A stretch of 64,000 nt of DNA from a virus. The position numbers and the translations under genes are program-made. The stretch spans positions 31,477 to 95,476 of the IMG/VR virus record IMGVR_UViG_3300035698_011578, one strand, 5' to 3'. Below, one piece after another: positions 31,949 through 38,722 of this stretch (position 1 is its first letter; each line of letters opens with the position of its first letter). Under the pieces are notes generated by a model, which saw only the letters and a list, made by a program, of their open reading frames with translations, had not been told where the DNA came from and made no database searches.

Positions 31949-33028
31949 ATGAAATATTTAAATGGTTATCGATTGTTTGAAGCTAAGAAATTGAATGAAT
32001 ACGATAATTTAATGGGTAAGATGTTGCACCTTTACGGCTCAATACCATTGGAGAAGGAAAAAGCATCAATTGTTATTGCTAAAATTATATATGGCCCTAC
32101 TCATGGTGAGTATTACAGATTAGGACAAGATGTTGATATTAAAAATCAAAAAGACCACGATAAGGTCAGATTTAAAGATTATTTTGATTCTTTATTAAAA
32201 TCAAAAGATTCTAGAGGTCATAACTTTGAGGGAACAATAGCCGGGTTATATGATGGTGAGTTAGCAAAACGTGGTGAGAAATGGGACCTAGTTATAGGTG
32301 GTGAAACATGGAGTCTTAAATTTGTTGATCAAGCATCTAAGGCACCTGAAATTGGGAGCTTTAAGAAAACCATTTTAATATATGATAGGAAAAGACTAGA
32401 GGTTTATGCAGAAGAATTAGGACTTAAAAAAAGAATAGATTATAAAGCATCAACTAAAAACCAAGACTTACTAAAAAAATTAATAGAATTAGATACAGAC
32501 TCAGAGTTAGAAGGGTTTTATTTATTAGAAGATAAAATAGTAGAAAATGGTGGGTTAACTTACTTATTTAGATCAGACAAAGATGATCTCAAAGAAATCG
32601 CTTTTAATGTAATATCAGAAGGTATTACAGGTGGGTGGATAATTGCTTACCCAGTAAAAGATGATAATGGTGAAATCAATATAAGACAACATATTATAGA
32701 TATAGATGAGATGAGGGACCTTTTCATGAAAGGTTATAGTGTTTCTCCAAAAGGTGGGTTAAAGTATCACCTTAAACTAGCACTAAGTTCAAGGTTTGTA
32801 CATATGAGTGATTACCATGTTGTATCAAATATCATAATACCAAAATTAAGATTAAGTGAATTGAGAAGAATATCTAGAAATTCAACAGAAGATACTTGGG
32901 CTGAAAATGTTTTTGGTGAGTATGGTTCTAAGATAAGACCCGATGTGTTGAGATATATTAAAGGAGATTCTGAAAATATATCTAAACGATTAATAACATT
33001 TAATAACTTTAGAAAAAAAATAGATTAA
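31949..33028 (+). CDS. Possible PD-(D/E)XK-type nuclease with packaged-type leader
   Basis: 359 residues, start MKYLNGYRLFEAKKLNEYD (leader with likely cleavage after FE). Residues about 92-125 read FEGTIAGLYDGELAKRG then EKWDLVIGGETWSLKFVDQ. An E near the start of a helix, then D-x-hydrophobic, Gly turn and S-L-K resembles restriction-type nuclease cores, with Ser or Glu-to-Lys spacing only partly canonical. If correct this would be a DNA nuclease carried in the virion. Otherwise unknown. Confidence 0.6.
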   Translation: MKYLNGYRLFEAKKLNEYDNLMGKMLHLYGSIPLEKEKASIVIAKIIYGPTHGEYYRLGQDVDIKNQKDHDKVRFKDYFDSLLKSKDSRGHNFEGTIAGLYDGELAKRGEKWDLVIGGETWSLKFVDQASKAPEIGSFKKTILIYDRKRLEVYAEELGLKKRIDYKASTKNQDLLKKLIELDTDSELEGFYLLEDKIVENGGLTYLFRSDKDDLKEIAFNVISEGITGGWIIAYPVKDDNGEINIRQHIIDIDEMRDLFMKGYSVSPKGGLKYHLKLALSSRFVHMSDYHVVSNIIIPKLRLSELRRISRNSTEDTWAENVFGEYGSKIRPDVLRYIKGDSENISKRLITFNNFRKKID

Positions 33029-33033
33029 AAATT

Positions 33034-33420
33034 ATGAAACATATTAAGAAATTTAATGAAGAGGCTTGGTTACCATTCTCAATTGCTAGAAAAGAAAAAG
33101 AATTCAATGCAGAGTCAATAAGGAGAAGACTTAAAAACGAAGAAGATTCTAAAAAAGAGCAGCTTGAAAGAGACTCAAAAAAGATTTTTGATAATGGCAG
33201 GCTTATAAAATATATAAAATCTGAAATTTTAAAGAAGGAACGAAAAGGAAGTGAATATACTGAGATAAAGCATGATAAATTCAAAACCAAAAATAGTGAG
33301 GGAAGAATCAATAATTTCTTATTTGAGAAAATAAAAGAATATTTCGAAGAATTGGGATTTATTGTTGATTTAAATATTGGACAAAGGTTTGTATCATTTA
33401 ATGCACTTGAAAGATCCTAA
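33034..33420 (+). CDS. Basic helical protein with packaged-type leader
   Basis: 128 residues, start MKHIKKFNEEAWLPF (leader, likely cleavage after NE). Very high Lys/Arg/Glu content through the middle (RRRLKNEEDSKKEQLERDSKK), predicted helical. Follows the nuclease-like gene by five bases. Basic internal proteins of phage heads often look like this. Function unknown. Confidence 0.68.
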   Translation: MKHIKKFNEEAWLPFSIARKEKEFNAESIRRRLKNEEDSKKEQLERDSKKIFDNGRLIKYIKSEILKKERKGSEYTEIKHDKFKTKNSEGRINNFLFEKIKEYFEELGFIVDLNIGQRFVSFNALERS

Positions 33421-33485
33421 TTATTCTAGAACACAACAGGCATTCCCAAAGAATCCTGCCAAATCCTAAAAAATAATAGTGAAAG

Positions 33486-33891
33486 ATGAGAATTATTAAA
33501 ACTTTTGAAAATTTTAAACACATACCAATGGTGTCTAAACATAGACCTAACTCAGATGATAATAATGGTATTCAAGGTGCAATGAATTTTATGCTTGATA
33601 TAATCCGAGATTGTAAGACATCTAAAATAATAGATGGTGATACTCATGTAGGGGGGTGGTGACATATCTATTAAATTTGAAGATATGAGCAATGGTGCAA
33701 TAACTGAACTATTATCAAATATTAAAAAACATGATGATGTAAGAGATTTTGAATGTGACGATTTTGATATAGATAATAGTGATGAATTATATGGTGATAT
33801 AACATTTTATCACGATGATTACTTTTTCTGTTTAGATGGATTTCATTTTAGTGATGATGGGAAATATATAAATTTTCATTTTGATAATTAG
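33486..33891 (+). pseudogene. Frameshifted small protein with packaged-type leader
   Basis: Frame 1 starts MRIIKTFENFKHIPMVSKH (leader) and stops at 33662, just after a G6 run at 33651-33656. The sensible continuation (GGDISIKFEDMSNG, then an acidic body to 33891) is in another frame entered at that run. One base more or less in the G run would restore a protein of about 134 residues. Either a mutation, a homopolymer read error or frameshifting; the second part alone could start at 33685. Confidence 0.65.
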
Positions 33892-33940
33892 AAACGTAGC
33901 GTATATACTTTTATATATAAGGTAAATTAATTATAAATAT

Positions 33941-34105
33941 ATGCCACCTGTAAAAAATAAAATGTTCGCACTTAGAATCTCAGAAAAATTATTAAATGAG
34001 TATCGTGAATTCTGTGAAGAGAATTCAATAAACATATCAAAACGACTTAGGAAATTCATGGAAAGAGATTTAGAAGCTTGGAAACAAAGAAAAAGAGAAA
34101 AATAA
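33941..34105 (+). CDS. Ribbon-helix-helix (Arc/CopG-like) DNA-binding protein
   Basis: 54 codons: MPPVKNKMFALRISEKLLNE, then helix REFCEENSINISKRLRKFMERD and a basic tail. The strand M-F-A-L-R-I-S followed by two helices with N-I-S-K at the turn is the typical RHH pattern of phage repressors. Likely a dimeric transcription regulator. Nine bases before the next gene. Confidence 0.7.
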   Translation: MPPVKNKMFALRISEKLLNEYREFCEENSINISKRLRKFMERDLEAWKQRKREK

Positions 34106-34113
34106 GAAATTAT

Positions 34114-34419
34114 ATGAAAGATTTAAGACACATCAAAAGTTTCAATGAAGGAACAGAAAATCAATATTTACTTATAGTACACTATGAAGGTGGTGATGAG
34201 ATACATTTTAATGTTATCGATTATTCATTATATCCTCAAATTAGTAAAATTATAAATGATGGATTAAACACACAAGAAGCAGTGAATGATATGTTAACTA
34301 TTATATATGATAATACATTAGAACAATTAATGTGCCAAACTTATGTTTTAGAGGATTATACTAAAATCGATAAATATAATATCGTAAAATGTATACATCT
34401 TATGGAATTAGGTAGTTAA
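34114..34419 (+). CDS. Small acidic protein with packaged-type leader
   Basis: 101 residues. Start taken at MKDLRHIKSFNEGTEN (leader, likely cleavage after NE) rather than the longer frame, which overlaps the RHH gene. Acidic body with LLIVHYEGGDEIHFNVID. Function unknown. Confidence 0.68.
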   Translation: MKDLRHIKSFNEGTENQYLLIVHYEGGDEIHFNVIDYSLYPQISKIINDGLNTQEAVNDMLTIIYDNTLEQLMCQTYVLEDYTKIDKYNIVKCIHLMELGS

Positions 34420-34445
34420 AGTATTTTTTATTACAAAAATTTTAT

Positions 34446-34453
34446 TACCTTTG
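34446..34453 (+). promoter_or_regulatory. Possible upstream host-type -7 element
   Basis: TACCTTTG fits TAnnTTTG and lies about 100 bases upstream of the main operon 3 promoter. No clear -33 element. Nothing else is seen in 34454-34516. Confidence 0.35.
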
Positions 34454-34522
34454 TGGTAAAGAGTTAAGAATGTGCTTAAAATGAACAAAATTCAAACTTT
34501 TTTAAAAATAAACGATAATAAA

Positions 34523-34554
34523 TTTGGATAATTAAAACTTTTACCGTATATTTG
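34523..34554 (+). promoter_or_regulatory. Host-type promoter of tRNA operon 3
   Basis: TTTGG at 34523, TATATTTG at 34547-34554. It lies inside a 58-base stretch (34518-34575) that is identical to 43218-43275 upstream of operon 4. Confidence 0.88.
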
Positions 34555-34592
34555 TATAAGATAATGAGAAAATAACAAAAACAGAGAATAAA

Positions 34593-34606
34593 CTTTTAAT
34601 ATATAA
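34593..34606 (+). promoter_or_regulatory. Late-type box upstream of leader 3
   Basis: CTTTTAATATATAA-type box five bases before the leader ATG. Confidence 0.6.
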
Positions 34607-34610
34607 AACA

Positions 34611-34721
34611 ATGAAAAACAGAAATCTAAATATGAACACGAATTTAACACTCAACGTAGTGAATATTACTTTATGTAATATTAGACGAACTGAGGGTTGT
34701 GATCAATTTAGACTTTATTGA
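34611..34721 (+). CDS. tRNA operon 3 leader peptide (Asn/Leu/Thr/Val/Ile/Arg/Met/Cys)
   Basis: 36 codons. Residues 3-22 read NRNLNMNTNLTLNVVNITLC; residues 23-27 add Asn, Ile, Arg, Arg and Thr. Apart from Lys2 the first 27 residues use only Asn, Arg, Leu, Met, Thr, Val, Ile and Cys, exactly the set of amino acids assigned to the 14 decodable tRNAs downstream. Leu codons TTA, CTA and CTC each fit one of the three Leu isoacceptors; Ile codons are ATT, matching tRNA-Ile(GAU) here, whereas operon 1 uses ATA with Ile(UAU). Codons 27-29 overlap an antiterminator strand. Role inferred: sensor for charged tRNA. Confidence 0.82.
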   Translation: MKNRNLNMNTNLTLNVVNITLCNIRRTEGCDQFRLY

Positions 34722-34748
34722 AAGAAATAAAAAGACTAAACATAAATC

Positions 34749-34784
34749 AAACCCTCAGAAATAAAAAATTCTGAGGGTTTTTTT
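34749..34784 (+). terminator. Intrinsic terminator / attenuator of tRNA operon 3
   Basis: 12-bp stem AAACCCTCAGAA / TTCTGAGGGTTT followed by T run, 16 bases before tRNA-Asn. The 5' arm AACCCTCAG can pair instead with CTGAGGGTT at 34690-34698 inside the leader ORF (9 bp), which would prevent the terminator. Confidence 0.87.
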
Positions 34785-34799
34785 ATGTAATGAAAAATT

Positions 34800-34872
34800 G
34801 GATTAGTAGCTCAGTTGGTAGAGCAATTGTTTGTTAAACAAAAGGTCGCTGGATCGTGCCCAGCCTAGTCCG
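34800..34872 (+). tRNA. tRNA-Asn(GUU)
   Basis: Acceptor GGATTAG/CTAGTCC, D arm GCTC-AGTTGGTA-GAGC, loop TTGTTAA, T arm GCTGG-ATCGTGC-CCAGC, discriminator G. First gene of operon 3. Confidence 0.92.
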
Positions 34873-34880
34873 CAACAAAA

Positions 34881-34892
34881 TGTTCTTTGACG
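34881..34892 (+). promoter_or_regulatory. boxA-like antitermination element
   Basis: TGTTCTTTGACG resembles boxA of bacterial rRNA leaders (TGCTCTTTAACA), bound by NusB-NusE. It lies between the first and second tRNA genes of operon 3. A similar site is at 56938. Confidence 0.55.
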
Positions 34893-34916
34893 TATTGGGA
34901 TATAAAAATTAAAAAC

Positions 34917-35003
34917 GATTGTGTTGCCGTAGTTGGTCGAACGGTCCAGACTGTTAATCTGGTGAGTTAAACTCCACCGTAGGTTCGAATCCTACCACAA
35001 TCG
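34917..35003 (+). tRNA. tRNA-Asn(GUU) with class II (long variable arm) body
   Basis: Acceptor GATTGTG/CACAATC, anticodon stem CCAGA/TCTGG with loop CTGTTAA (GUU), 16-base variable arm with GAG-TTAAA-CTC hairpin, T arm GTAGG-TTCGAAT-CCTAC, discriminator G. Asn tRNAs are normally class I; the D arm and anticodon arm look like Tyr or Ser tRNAs. Charging identity is uncertain. Confidence 0.75.
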
Positions 35004-35036
35004 CTTAATAAACTTCGTTAATATGAAGTTGTGTAG

Positions 35037-35050
35037 TTTTAATATATAAA
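35037..35050 (+). promoter_or_regulatory. Late-type box before HNH gene
   Basis: TTTTAATATATAAAAG-type box 17 bases before the ATG at 35067. Confidence 0.55.
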
Positions 35051-35066
35051 AGAAAATATTAAAATT

Positions 35067-35765
35067 ATGAGTGAATTAAGAAATAAAATAATAGAATTAA
35101 GAATTAATGGTAAAAAATATACAGAAATAAGTGAGATATTAGGATGTTCTAAATCAACGATAAGTTATCACTGTAAACGAAATAAAAAAATAATTTATAT
35201 CGAGAATGTTGATATTGAATCACAGACAGAAATAGTAGAATATCGAGAAATTGGTTTAAGATTAATAGAAATATATGAAAAATTAGAAAAAAGAATAACT
35301 AAAGAAAATATTAAAATAATATGTAGAAAAAATGGATTATCTTATTTAGATAGATTAAATGAAGAAGATATAAATAAGATTCGTGAGAAATATAAAGAAA
35401 TAGGTAAACTTAGAAAAGTTGCCAGAATATTAGGATATAGTTTTAGCACAGTTAAAAAAAATGTTATTGATTTAATTGAAGATTTTAATAAAAATAAGAA
35501 AAATATAAGTAATTCAGAATCTGTTATAAATTGGAGAAAAAGAGTTAAAATAAAATTAGTAGAATATAAGGGAGGGAAATGTGAAAGATGTGGTTATAAT
35601 AAGTACGTGGAAGTCTTAGAATTCCACCATAGAGATGAGTATGAAAAAGATTTTACAATATCAGGTAAATCTTGGTCATATGAAAGATTAAAAAATGAAG
35701 TTGATAAATGCATTATGCTATGTTCAAATTGTCATAAAGAAATGCATATAGAGAATAAAAATTAA
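35067..35765 (+). CDS. HNH homing-type endonuclease inside tRNA operon 3
   Basis: 232 residues. Two HTH-like segments (YTEISEILGCSKSTISYHCKR; KLRKVARILGYSFSTVKKNV) precede a C-terminal HNH domain: CERCGYNKYVEVLEFHHRDE and LCSNCHKEMH, with the zinc Cys pairs and catalytic His. It has its own late-type promoter and lies between the Asn and Leu tRNA genes, an insertion pattern repeated in operon 4. Confidence 0.88.
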   Translation: MSELRNKIIELRINGKKYTEISEILGCSKSTISYHCKRNKKIIYIENVDIESQTEIVEYREIGLRLIEIYEKLEKRITKENIKIICRKNGLSYLDRLNEEDINKIREKYKEIGKLRKVARILGYSFSTVKKNVIDLIEDFNKNKKNISNSESVINWRKRVKIKLVEYKGGKCERCGYNKYVEVLEFHHRDEYEKDFTISGKSWSYERLKNEVDKCIMLCSNCHKEMHIENKN

Positions 35766-35771
35766 TAAAAT

Positions 35772-35856
35772 ACCGGGGTGTCGTAATTGGTAGCCGAGAC
35801 AGACTTAAACTCTGTTGATCCTTGTGGTCGTGAGGGTTCAAATCCCTTCCCCGGTA
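35772..35856 (+). tRNA. tRNA-Leu(UAA)
   Basis: Acceptor ACCGGGG/CCCCGGT, anticodon stem ACAGA/TCTGT with loop CTTAAAC, class II variable arm, discriminator A. Confidence 0.93.
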
Positions 35857-35864
35857 CAATACAA

Positions 35865-35936
35865 GGTTCCTTCGTCCAACGGATAGGACTTCAGTCTTCT
35901 AAACTGATAATATGGGTTCGAGTCCCGTAGGAATCT
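35865..35936 (+). tRNA. tRNA-Arg(UCU), copy 1
   Basis: Acceptor GGTTCCT/AGGAATC, anticodon stem TCAGT/ACTGA with loop CTTCTAA, T loop TTCGAGT. Confidence 0.92.
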
Positions 35937-35949
35937 CAAAATATAAAAT

Positions 35950-36030
35950 ACCTCTGTGGCGAAATGGTTCACGCAGCATGTTTAGAACTTGTCTCCGAGA
36001 GGACTGTCGGTTCGACTCCGACCAGAGGTA
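35950..36030 (+). tRNA. tRNA-Leu(UAG)
   Basis: Acceptor ACCTCTG/CAGAGGT, loop TTTAGAA (UAG), class II variable arm CTCCGAGAGGACT, discriminator A. The anticodon stem has one mismatch. Confidence 0.88.
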
Positions 36031-36038
36031 CAAAAAAT

Positions 36039-36121
36039 AGGACTATGGTGTAATTGGCAACATCCCACTGTTACATGGTGGAGACGTGAAGTAAATCTCG
36101 GTTCGAGTCCGAGTAGTCCTA
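36039..36121 (+). tRNA. tRNA-Val(UAC) with extended variable region
   Basis: Acceptor AGGACTA/TAGTCCT, anticodon stem CCACT/GGTGG with loop GTTACAT (UAC), T arm CTCGG-TTCGAGT-CCGAG. About 15 bases (AGACGTGAAGTAAAT) lie between anticodon and T stems, far longer than in normal Val tRNAs. Confidence 0.75.
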
Positions 36122-36126
36122 CAAAA

Positions 36127-36203
36127 CGGTGTGTATACCCTCCGGCTGATACCCGGTTGAAAGGTTAATTGGTTACACGTAGGTTCAATTCCTACCTCAC
36201 CGA
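36127..36203 (+). tRNA. tRNA-Ile(GAU), aberrant: D-arm sequence lies 3' of the anticodon arm
   Basis: Acceptor CGGTGTG/CTCACCG (one mismatch), discriminator A, T arm GTAGG-TTCAATT-CCTAC. Only five bases (TACCC) separate TA from an anticodon arm CCGG-CTGATAC-CCGG; then 21 bases with AATTGGT before the T arm. Length and layout are identical to tRNA-Ile(UAU) at 14025. Confidence 0.6.
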
Positions 36204-36212
36204 CAAAAACAC

Positions 36213-36284
36213 GTACCTGTGACCGAGTGATTTAGGTAGGCGGCTGCAACCCGTCTTACGGGGGTTTGAATCCCTCCAGGTACT
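36213..36284 (+). tRNA. tRNA-Cys(GCA)
   Basis: Acceptor GTACCTG/CAGGTAC, anticodon stem GGCGG/CCGTC with loop CTGCAAC, T arm GGGGG-TTTGAAT-CCCTC, discriminator U as expected for Cys. Confidence 0.92.
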
Positions 36285-36292
36285 CTAAATTT

Positions 36293-36364
36293 TGGAGATT
36301 AGCTCAGTGGAAGAGTAATTCCTTGACGTGGAATAGGTCAACAGTTCAATTCTGTTATCTCCAA
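36293..36364 (+). tRNA. tRNA-Val(GAC)
   Basis: Acceptor TGGAGAT/ATCTCCA, D arm GCTC-AGTGGAA-GAGT, anticodon stem ATTCC/GGAAT with loop TTGACGT, T arm AACAG-TTCAATT-CTGTT. Confidence 0.92.
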
Positions 36365-36370
36365 CAAAAT

Positions 36371-36453
36371 GCCTTCTTCGCATAGTGGCTATTGCACCTG
36401 ACTTTAATCAGGCGAGGTAAAACTCATCGTGGGTCCGAGTCCCACAGAAGGCT
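36371..36453 (+). tRNA. tRNA, class II body, anticodon undetermined
   Basis: Acceptor GCCTTCT/AGAAGGC, D arm GCA-TAGTGGCTA-TTGC, anticodon stem CCTGA/TCAGG closing an apparent six-base loop CTTTAA, variable arm with GAG-GTAAAA-CTC, T arm GTGGG-TCCGAGT-CCCAC. A six-base loop would read UUA if U33 is the first U, which cannot be trusted; a one-base deletion from a Lys- or Leu-type loop is possible. Confidence 0.7.
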
Positions 36454-36466
36454 CAAAATTTAATAT

Positions 36467-36535
36467 TGCGAGAGATTCGGCAATCGTCATCGGCTCATAT
36501 CCTTTGACAAGTGGGGTCGGCACCCATTCTCGCAA
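36467..36535 (+). tRNA. tRNA-Met(CAU)
   Basis: Acceptor TGCGAGA/TCTCGCA, loop CTCATAT (CAU), T arm GTGGG-GTCGGCA-CCCAT, discriminator A. The D arm is very short (GATT-CGGC-AATC) and the anticodon stem has mismatches. A lysidine-modified Ile2 tRNA cannot be excluded. Confidence 0.7.
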
Positions 36536-36542
36536 CAACAAT

Positions 36543-36615
36543 GGCGCTTAAACATTTACTGGATGATGTCTAGTCTTGTAAACTAGGTAAGTGGGATCGT
36601 TACCCTCAAGTGCCT
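36543..36615 (+). tRNA. tRNA-Thr(UGU)
   Basis: Acceptor GGCGCTT/AAGTGCC, anticodon stem CTAGT/ACTAG with loop CTTGTAA, D stem ACAT/ATGT. Confidence 0.87.
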
Positions 36616-36622
36616 CAAAAAT

Positions 36623-36693
36623 GCTTTCATAATTCAATGGCAGAATACTAGCTTGGTATGTTAGATATAGCAGTTCGAGTCTGCTTGAAAGCT
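36623..36693 (+). tRNA. tRNA-Thr(GGU)
   Basis: Acceptor GCTTTCA/TGAAAGC, D arm ATTC-AATGGCA-GAAT, anticodon stem CTAGC/GTTAG with loop TTGGTAT. Confidence 0.92.
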
Positions 36694-36700
36694 CAAAAAT

Positions 36701-36772
36701 GTCGCAGAAGTTCAATGGATGAATAAGGCTCTTCTAAAGCTTTGGTTGTGGGTTCGAGTCCCACCTGTGACT
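36701..36772 (+). tRNA. tRNA-Arg(UCU), copy 2
   Basis: Acceptor GTCGCAG/CTGTGAC, D arm GTTC-AATGGAT-GAAT, anticodon stem AGGCT/AGCTT with loop CTTCTAA, T arm GTGGG-TTCGAGT-CCCAC. Confidence 0.93.
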
Positions 36773-36780
36773 CTAGATTT

Positions 36781-36862
36781 GCATTGATGGTGGAATTGGT
36801 AGACACGCTGGCCTAAGAAGTCAGTGCCGAGAGGTGTAAGAGTTCGAATCTCTTTCTTTGCA
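36781..36862 (+). tRNA. tRNA-Leu(AAG)
   Basis: D arm GGTGGAATTGGTAGACAC typical of Leu, anticodon stem CTGGC/GTCAG with loop CTAAGAA, class II variable arm, T arm AAGAG-TTCGAAT-CTCTT, discriminator A. The acceptor stem has two U-U mismatches. A34 is rare in bacterial tRNAs and would need deamination to inosine. Last gene of operon 3. Confidence 0.8.
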
Positions 36863-37024
36863 CAAAAAATAAAAAATTCATCAAATTTATGAAACAAAGC
36901 AGTATGTATTGGATATATACTGTATAAATCATTTGGTTTTGTTAGTTTCGAGTCTTATTTTAGGCTTCCAAATTGTTTAACAGCAATAAAGAAATTCGCA
37001 ATTCAAAAATAAAAATAAATAAAG

Positions 37025-37189
37025 ATGATGAAAAAATGGTCTCTATCCGAGATTTGTGAATATATTAATTTATATAACCCAATCGTAATTTTACTTAGAA
37101 TTCCTATAGATCTTTTTAAATCTAAAAAGATAACTCATCATCATAACTTAATTTTAAACTTTAAGCATGAATATAGTCATGCTATATAA
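37025..37189 (+). CDS. Small basic hypothetical protein
   Basis: 54 codons: starts MMKKWSLSEICEYINLYNP, contains LLRIPIDLFKSKKITHHHN. No membrane helix of full length and no known family. The 160 bases between it and the last tRNA hold only a CAGTAT/ATACTG hairpin without a U tract. Confidence 0.45.
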   Translation: MMKKWSLSEICEYINLYNPIVILLRIPIDLFKSKKITHHHNLILNFKHEYSHAI

Positions 37190-37249
37190 ATAATTTTGGT
37201 AATGTTTTTAACTGAGCATTTCAAAAATAAAAATAAAAAATTAATTATT

Positions 37250-38032
37250 ATGAGTCATTACAGATTATTAGACAAAAACCCATCTGCTATAATCACCGTA
37301 GCAGGTAGCGAGAAGAAAATTTATCAAAACAATGAAATTTTTCTTAACGATGGTGAAAATTTTGAATTTAGATTCTTCAATCCACTACAAGTGAAAATTG
37401 GAATTGAGATTATTTTCGATGGTGTTAAAAAGAACAATGGATACCTAGTGTTAAAACCAGGACAAGACATCGTTCTAGATAGATTCATCGATGAACAAAG
37501 AAAGATGAAGTATGAAACATACACCATTGATTCTAACAACTCCGATGCGGTTCAAGCAGCTGCTATGAATGGTGTTATTGAAATCAAATTTTATACTGAG
37601 GAAGTTTATAGACCAAAACCAGTTATGAGAGGTCGTAAATTATCAAAAAGTAAAAGTTGTGGGTCAAATTTTAATTCAAGGATGTATTCATCACCAGGTG
37701 TATACACAAATGAATTAGACCAAAGTACTTCTGCTGATGTAAACTATTCAGATTATTCTACACTTAGTTGTTGTTCTGGAATGGGTTCCATTGATTACTC
37801 ACCAGAGGAAACCGGAAGAATAGAAAAGGGTGAAGATTCTGATCAAGAGATGAAAACTGTAAATGTTGAATTTGGTAACAGACCAATACATTCAATTGTT
37901 TATAGACTAAAACCAACTTCACAATTAAATGAAGGAGTTTCTGAAATCAGACAATATTGCTCAAGCTGTGGTTATAGATTGCGTAAACAAACATGGCAAT
38001 ATTGCCCAAAATGTGGCGAAAAATTAGATTAA
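37250..38032 (+). CDS. Zinc-ribbon protein upstream of vWA protein
   Basis: 260 residues, with the start taken at MSHYRLLDKNPSAIITVAG because the longer frame has no plausible ribosome site. Residues 1-130 are beta-rich (FEFRFFNPLQVKIGIEIIFDG, LKPGQDIVLDRFI). A low-complexity middle follows (RGRKLSKSKSCGSNFNSRM). The C-terminus is a zinc ribbon: CSSCGYRLRKQTWQYCPKCGEKLD. Thirty bases before a vWA gene, so probably a functional pair. Function unknown. Confidence 0.72.
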   Translation: MSHYRLLDKNPSAIITVAGSEKKIYQNNEIFLNDGENFEFRFFNPLQVKIGIEIIFDGVKKNNGYLVLKPGQDIVLDRFIDEQRKMKYETYTIDSNNSDAVQAAAMNGVIEIKFYTEEVYRPKPVMRGRKLSKSKSCGSNFNSRMYSSPGVYTNELDQSTSADVNYSDYSTLSCCSGMGSIDYSPEETGRIEKGEDSDQEMKTVNVEFGNRPIHSIVYRLKPTSQLNEGVSEIRQYCSSCGYRLRKQTWQYCPKCGEKLD

Positions 38033-38062
38033 ATCTGATTTATAAAAAATAAAAATAAAAAT

Positions 38063-38683
38063 ATGAAAACAAAAATTATATGCATTTTAGATAAATCAGG
38101 TTCAATGTCATCAATTATAAGTGATGCGATTGGAGGATTTAATAGTTTCTTAGAGGAACAACAACAAATAGATGAGGTAGCGAGTATGGATATTATTCTA
38201 TTCAGCAACATCTATGAAAAAATAGTTGATAATATCGACATAAGAGAAGTTAGCAAACTAGATAGAGAATCTTATAGGACTAGTGGAACAACTGCACTTT
38301 ATGATGCAATTGGTAGAACAATAGAACATGAGTTAGATTTATATGGTGATTCCCCAGAAAATAGACCAGATAAGACATTATGTGTTATTTTAACTGATGG
38401 TGATGAAAACTCTAGTAGAATGTTTAATAAAGAAAAAATTAAACTAATGATTGAAGAAATGAAAGAAGACTTTAAGTGGGATTTCATATTCTTAGCAGCT
38501 AACCAAGATGCTTGTTTAACAGCAGATGGTATAGGAATATCACGAGGTAATTCCATGGATTTCTCTGGTGATAGTGAAGGAATTAAAGTAGCTTATAGTA
38601 GTATGAGTAGTGTTGCTTCATATTATCGAACAAGTAGTGTTGTCGAAAATAGCAATAATCTATTTGAAGATAGTAGAAAATAA
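38063..38683 (+). CDS. von Willebrand factor A (vWA) domain protein
   Basis: 206 residues. MIDAS metal site CILDKSGSMSS (D-x-S-x-S) at residues 8-16, conserved Thr in RTSGTTALYDAI, and LCVILTDGDENSS as the third metal contact. Single vWA domain. Such proteins mediate protein-protein contacts, for instance with AAA+ ATPases; two Clp-type ATPases are encoded at 54541 and 58306, though a link is only speculative. Confidence 0.87.
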   Translation: MKTKIICILDKSGSMSSIISDAIGGFNSFLEEQQQIDEVASMDIILFSNIYEKIVDNIDIREVSKLDRESYRTSGTTALYDAIGRTIEHELDLYGDSPENRPDKTLCVILTDGDENSSRMFNKEKIKLMIEEMKEDFKWDFIFLAANQDACLTADGIGISRGNSMDFSGDSEGIKVAYSSMSSVASYYRTSSVVENSNNLFEDSRK

Positions 38684-38690
38684 TTTAATG

Positions 38691-38720
38691 AAAACCCACT
38701 TTAATGTAAAGTGGGTTTTC
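38691..38720 (+). terminator. Terminator after the vWA gene
   Basis: AAAACCCACTTTA / TAAAGTGGGTTTT hairpin with T run. Confidence 0.85.
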
Positions 38721-38722
38721 TC

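Noticed and set aside
35004-35036. AACTTC/GAAGTT hairpin after the second tRNA-Asn
   Set aside because: Lacks a following U tract, so it is not called as a terminator.
36371-36453. Possible ochre-suppressor tRNA (anticodon UUA)
   Set aside because: The loop appears to have six bases, so the anticodon frame is not reliable, and TAA is used freely as a stop codon in the window. No sign of code reassignment.
36712-36897. Minus-strand frame at the end of operon 3, and similar frames at 44380-44583 and 44670-44867
   Set aside because: Antisense tRNA shadows with GGTRTHNQSF- and STRLDLNQRAL-type residues.
36863-37024. Region between last tRNA and the 37025 ORF
   Set aside because: Contains only a weak CAGTAT/ATACTG hairpin and A+T-rich sequence; no gene, repeat or clear promoter could be supported.
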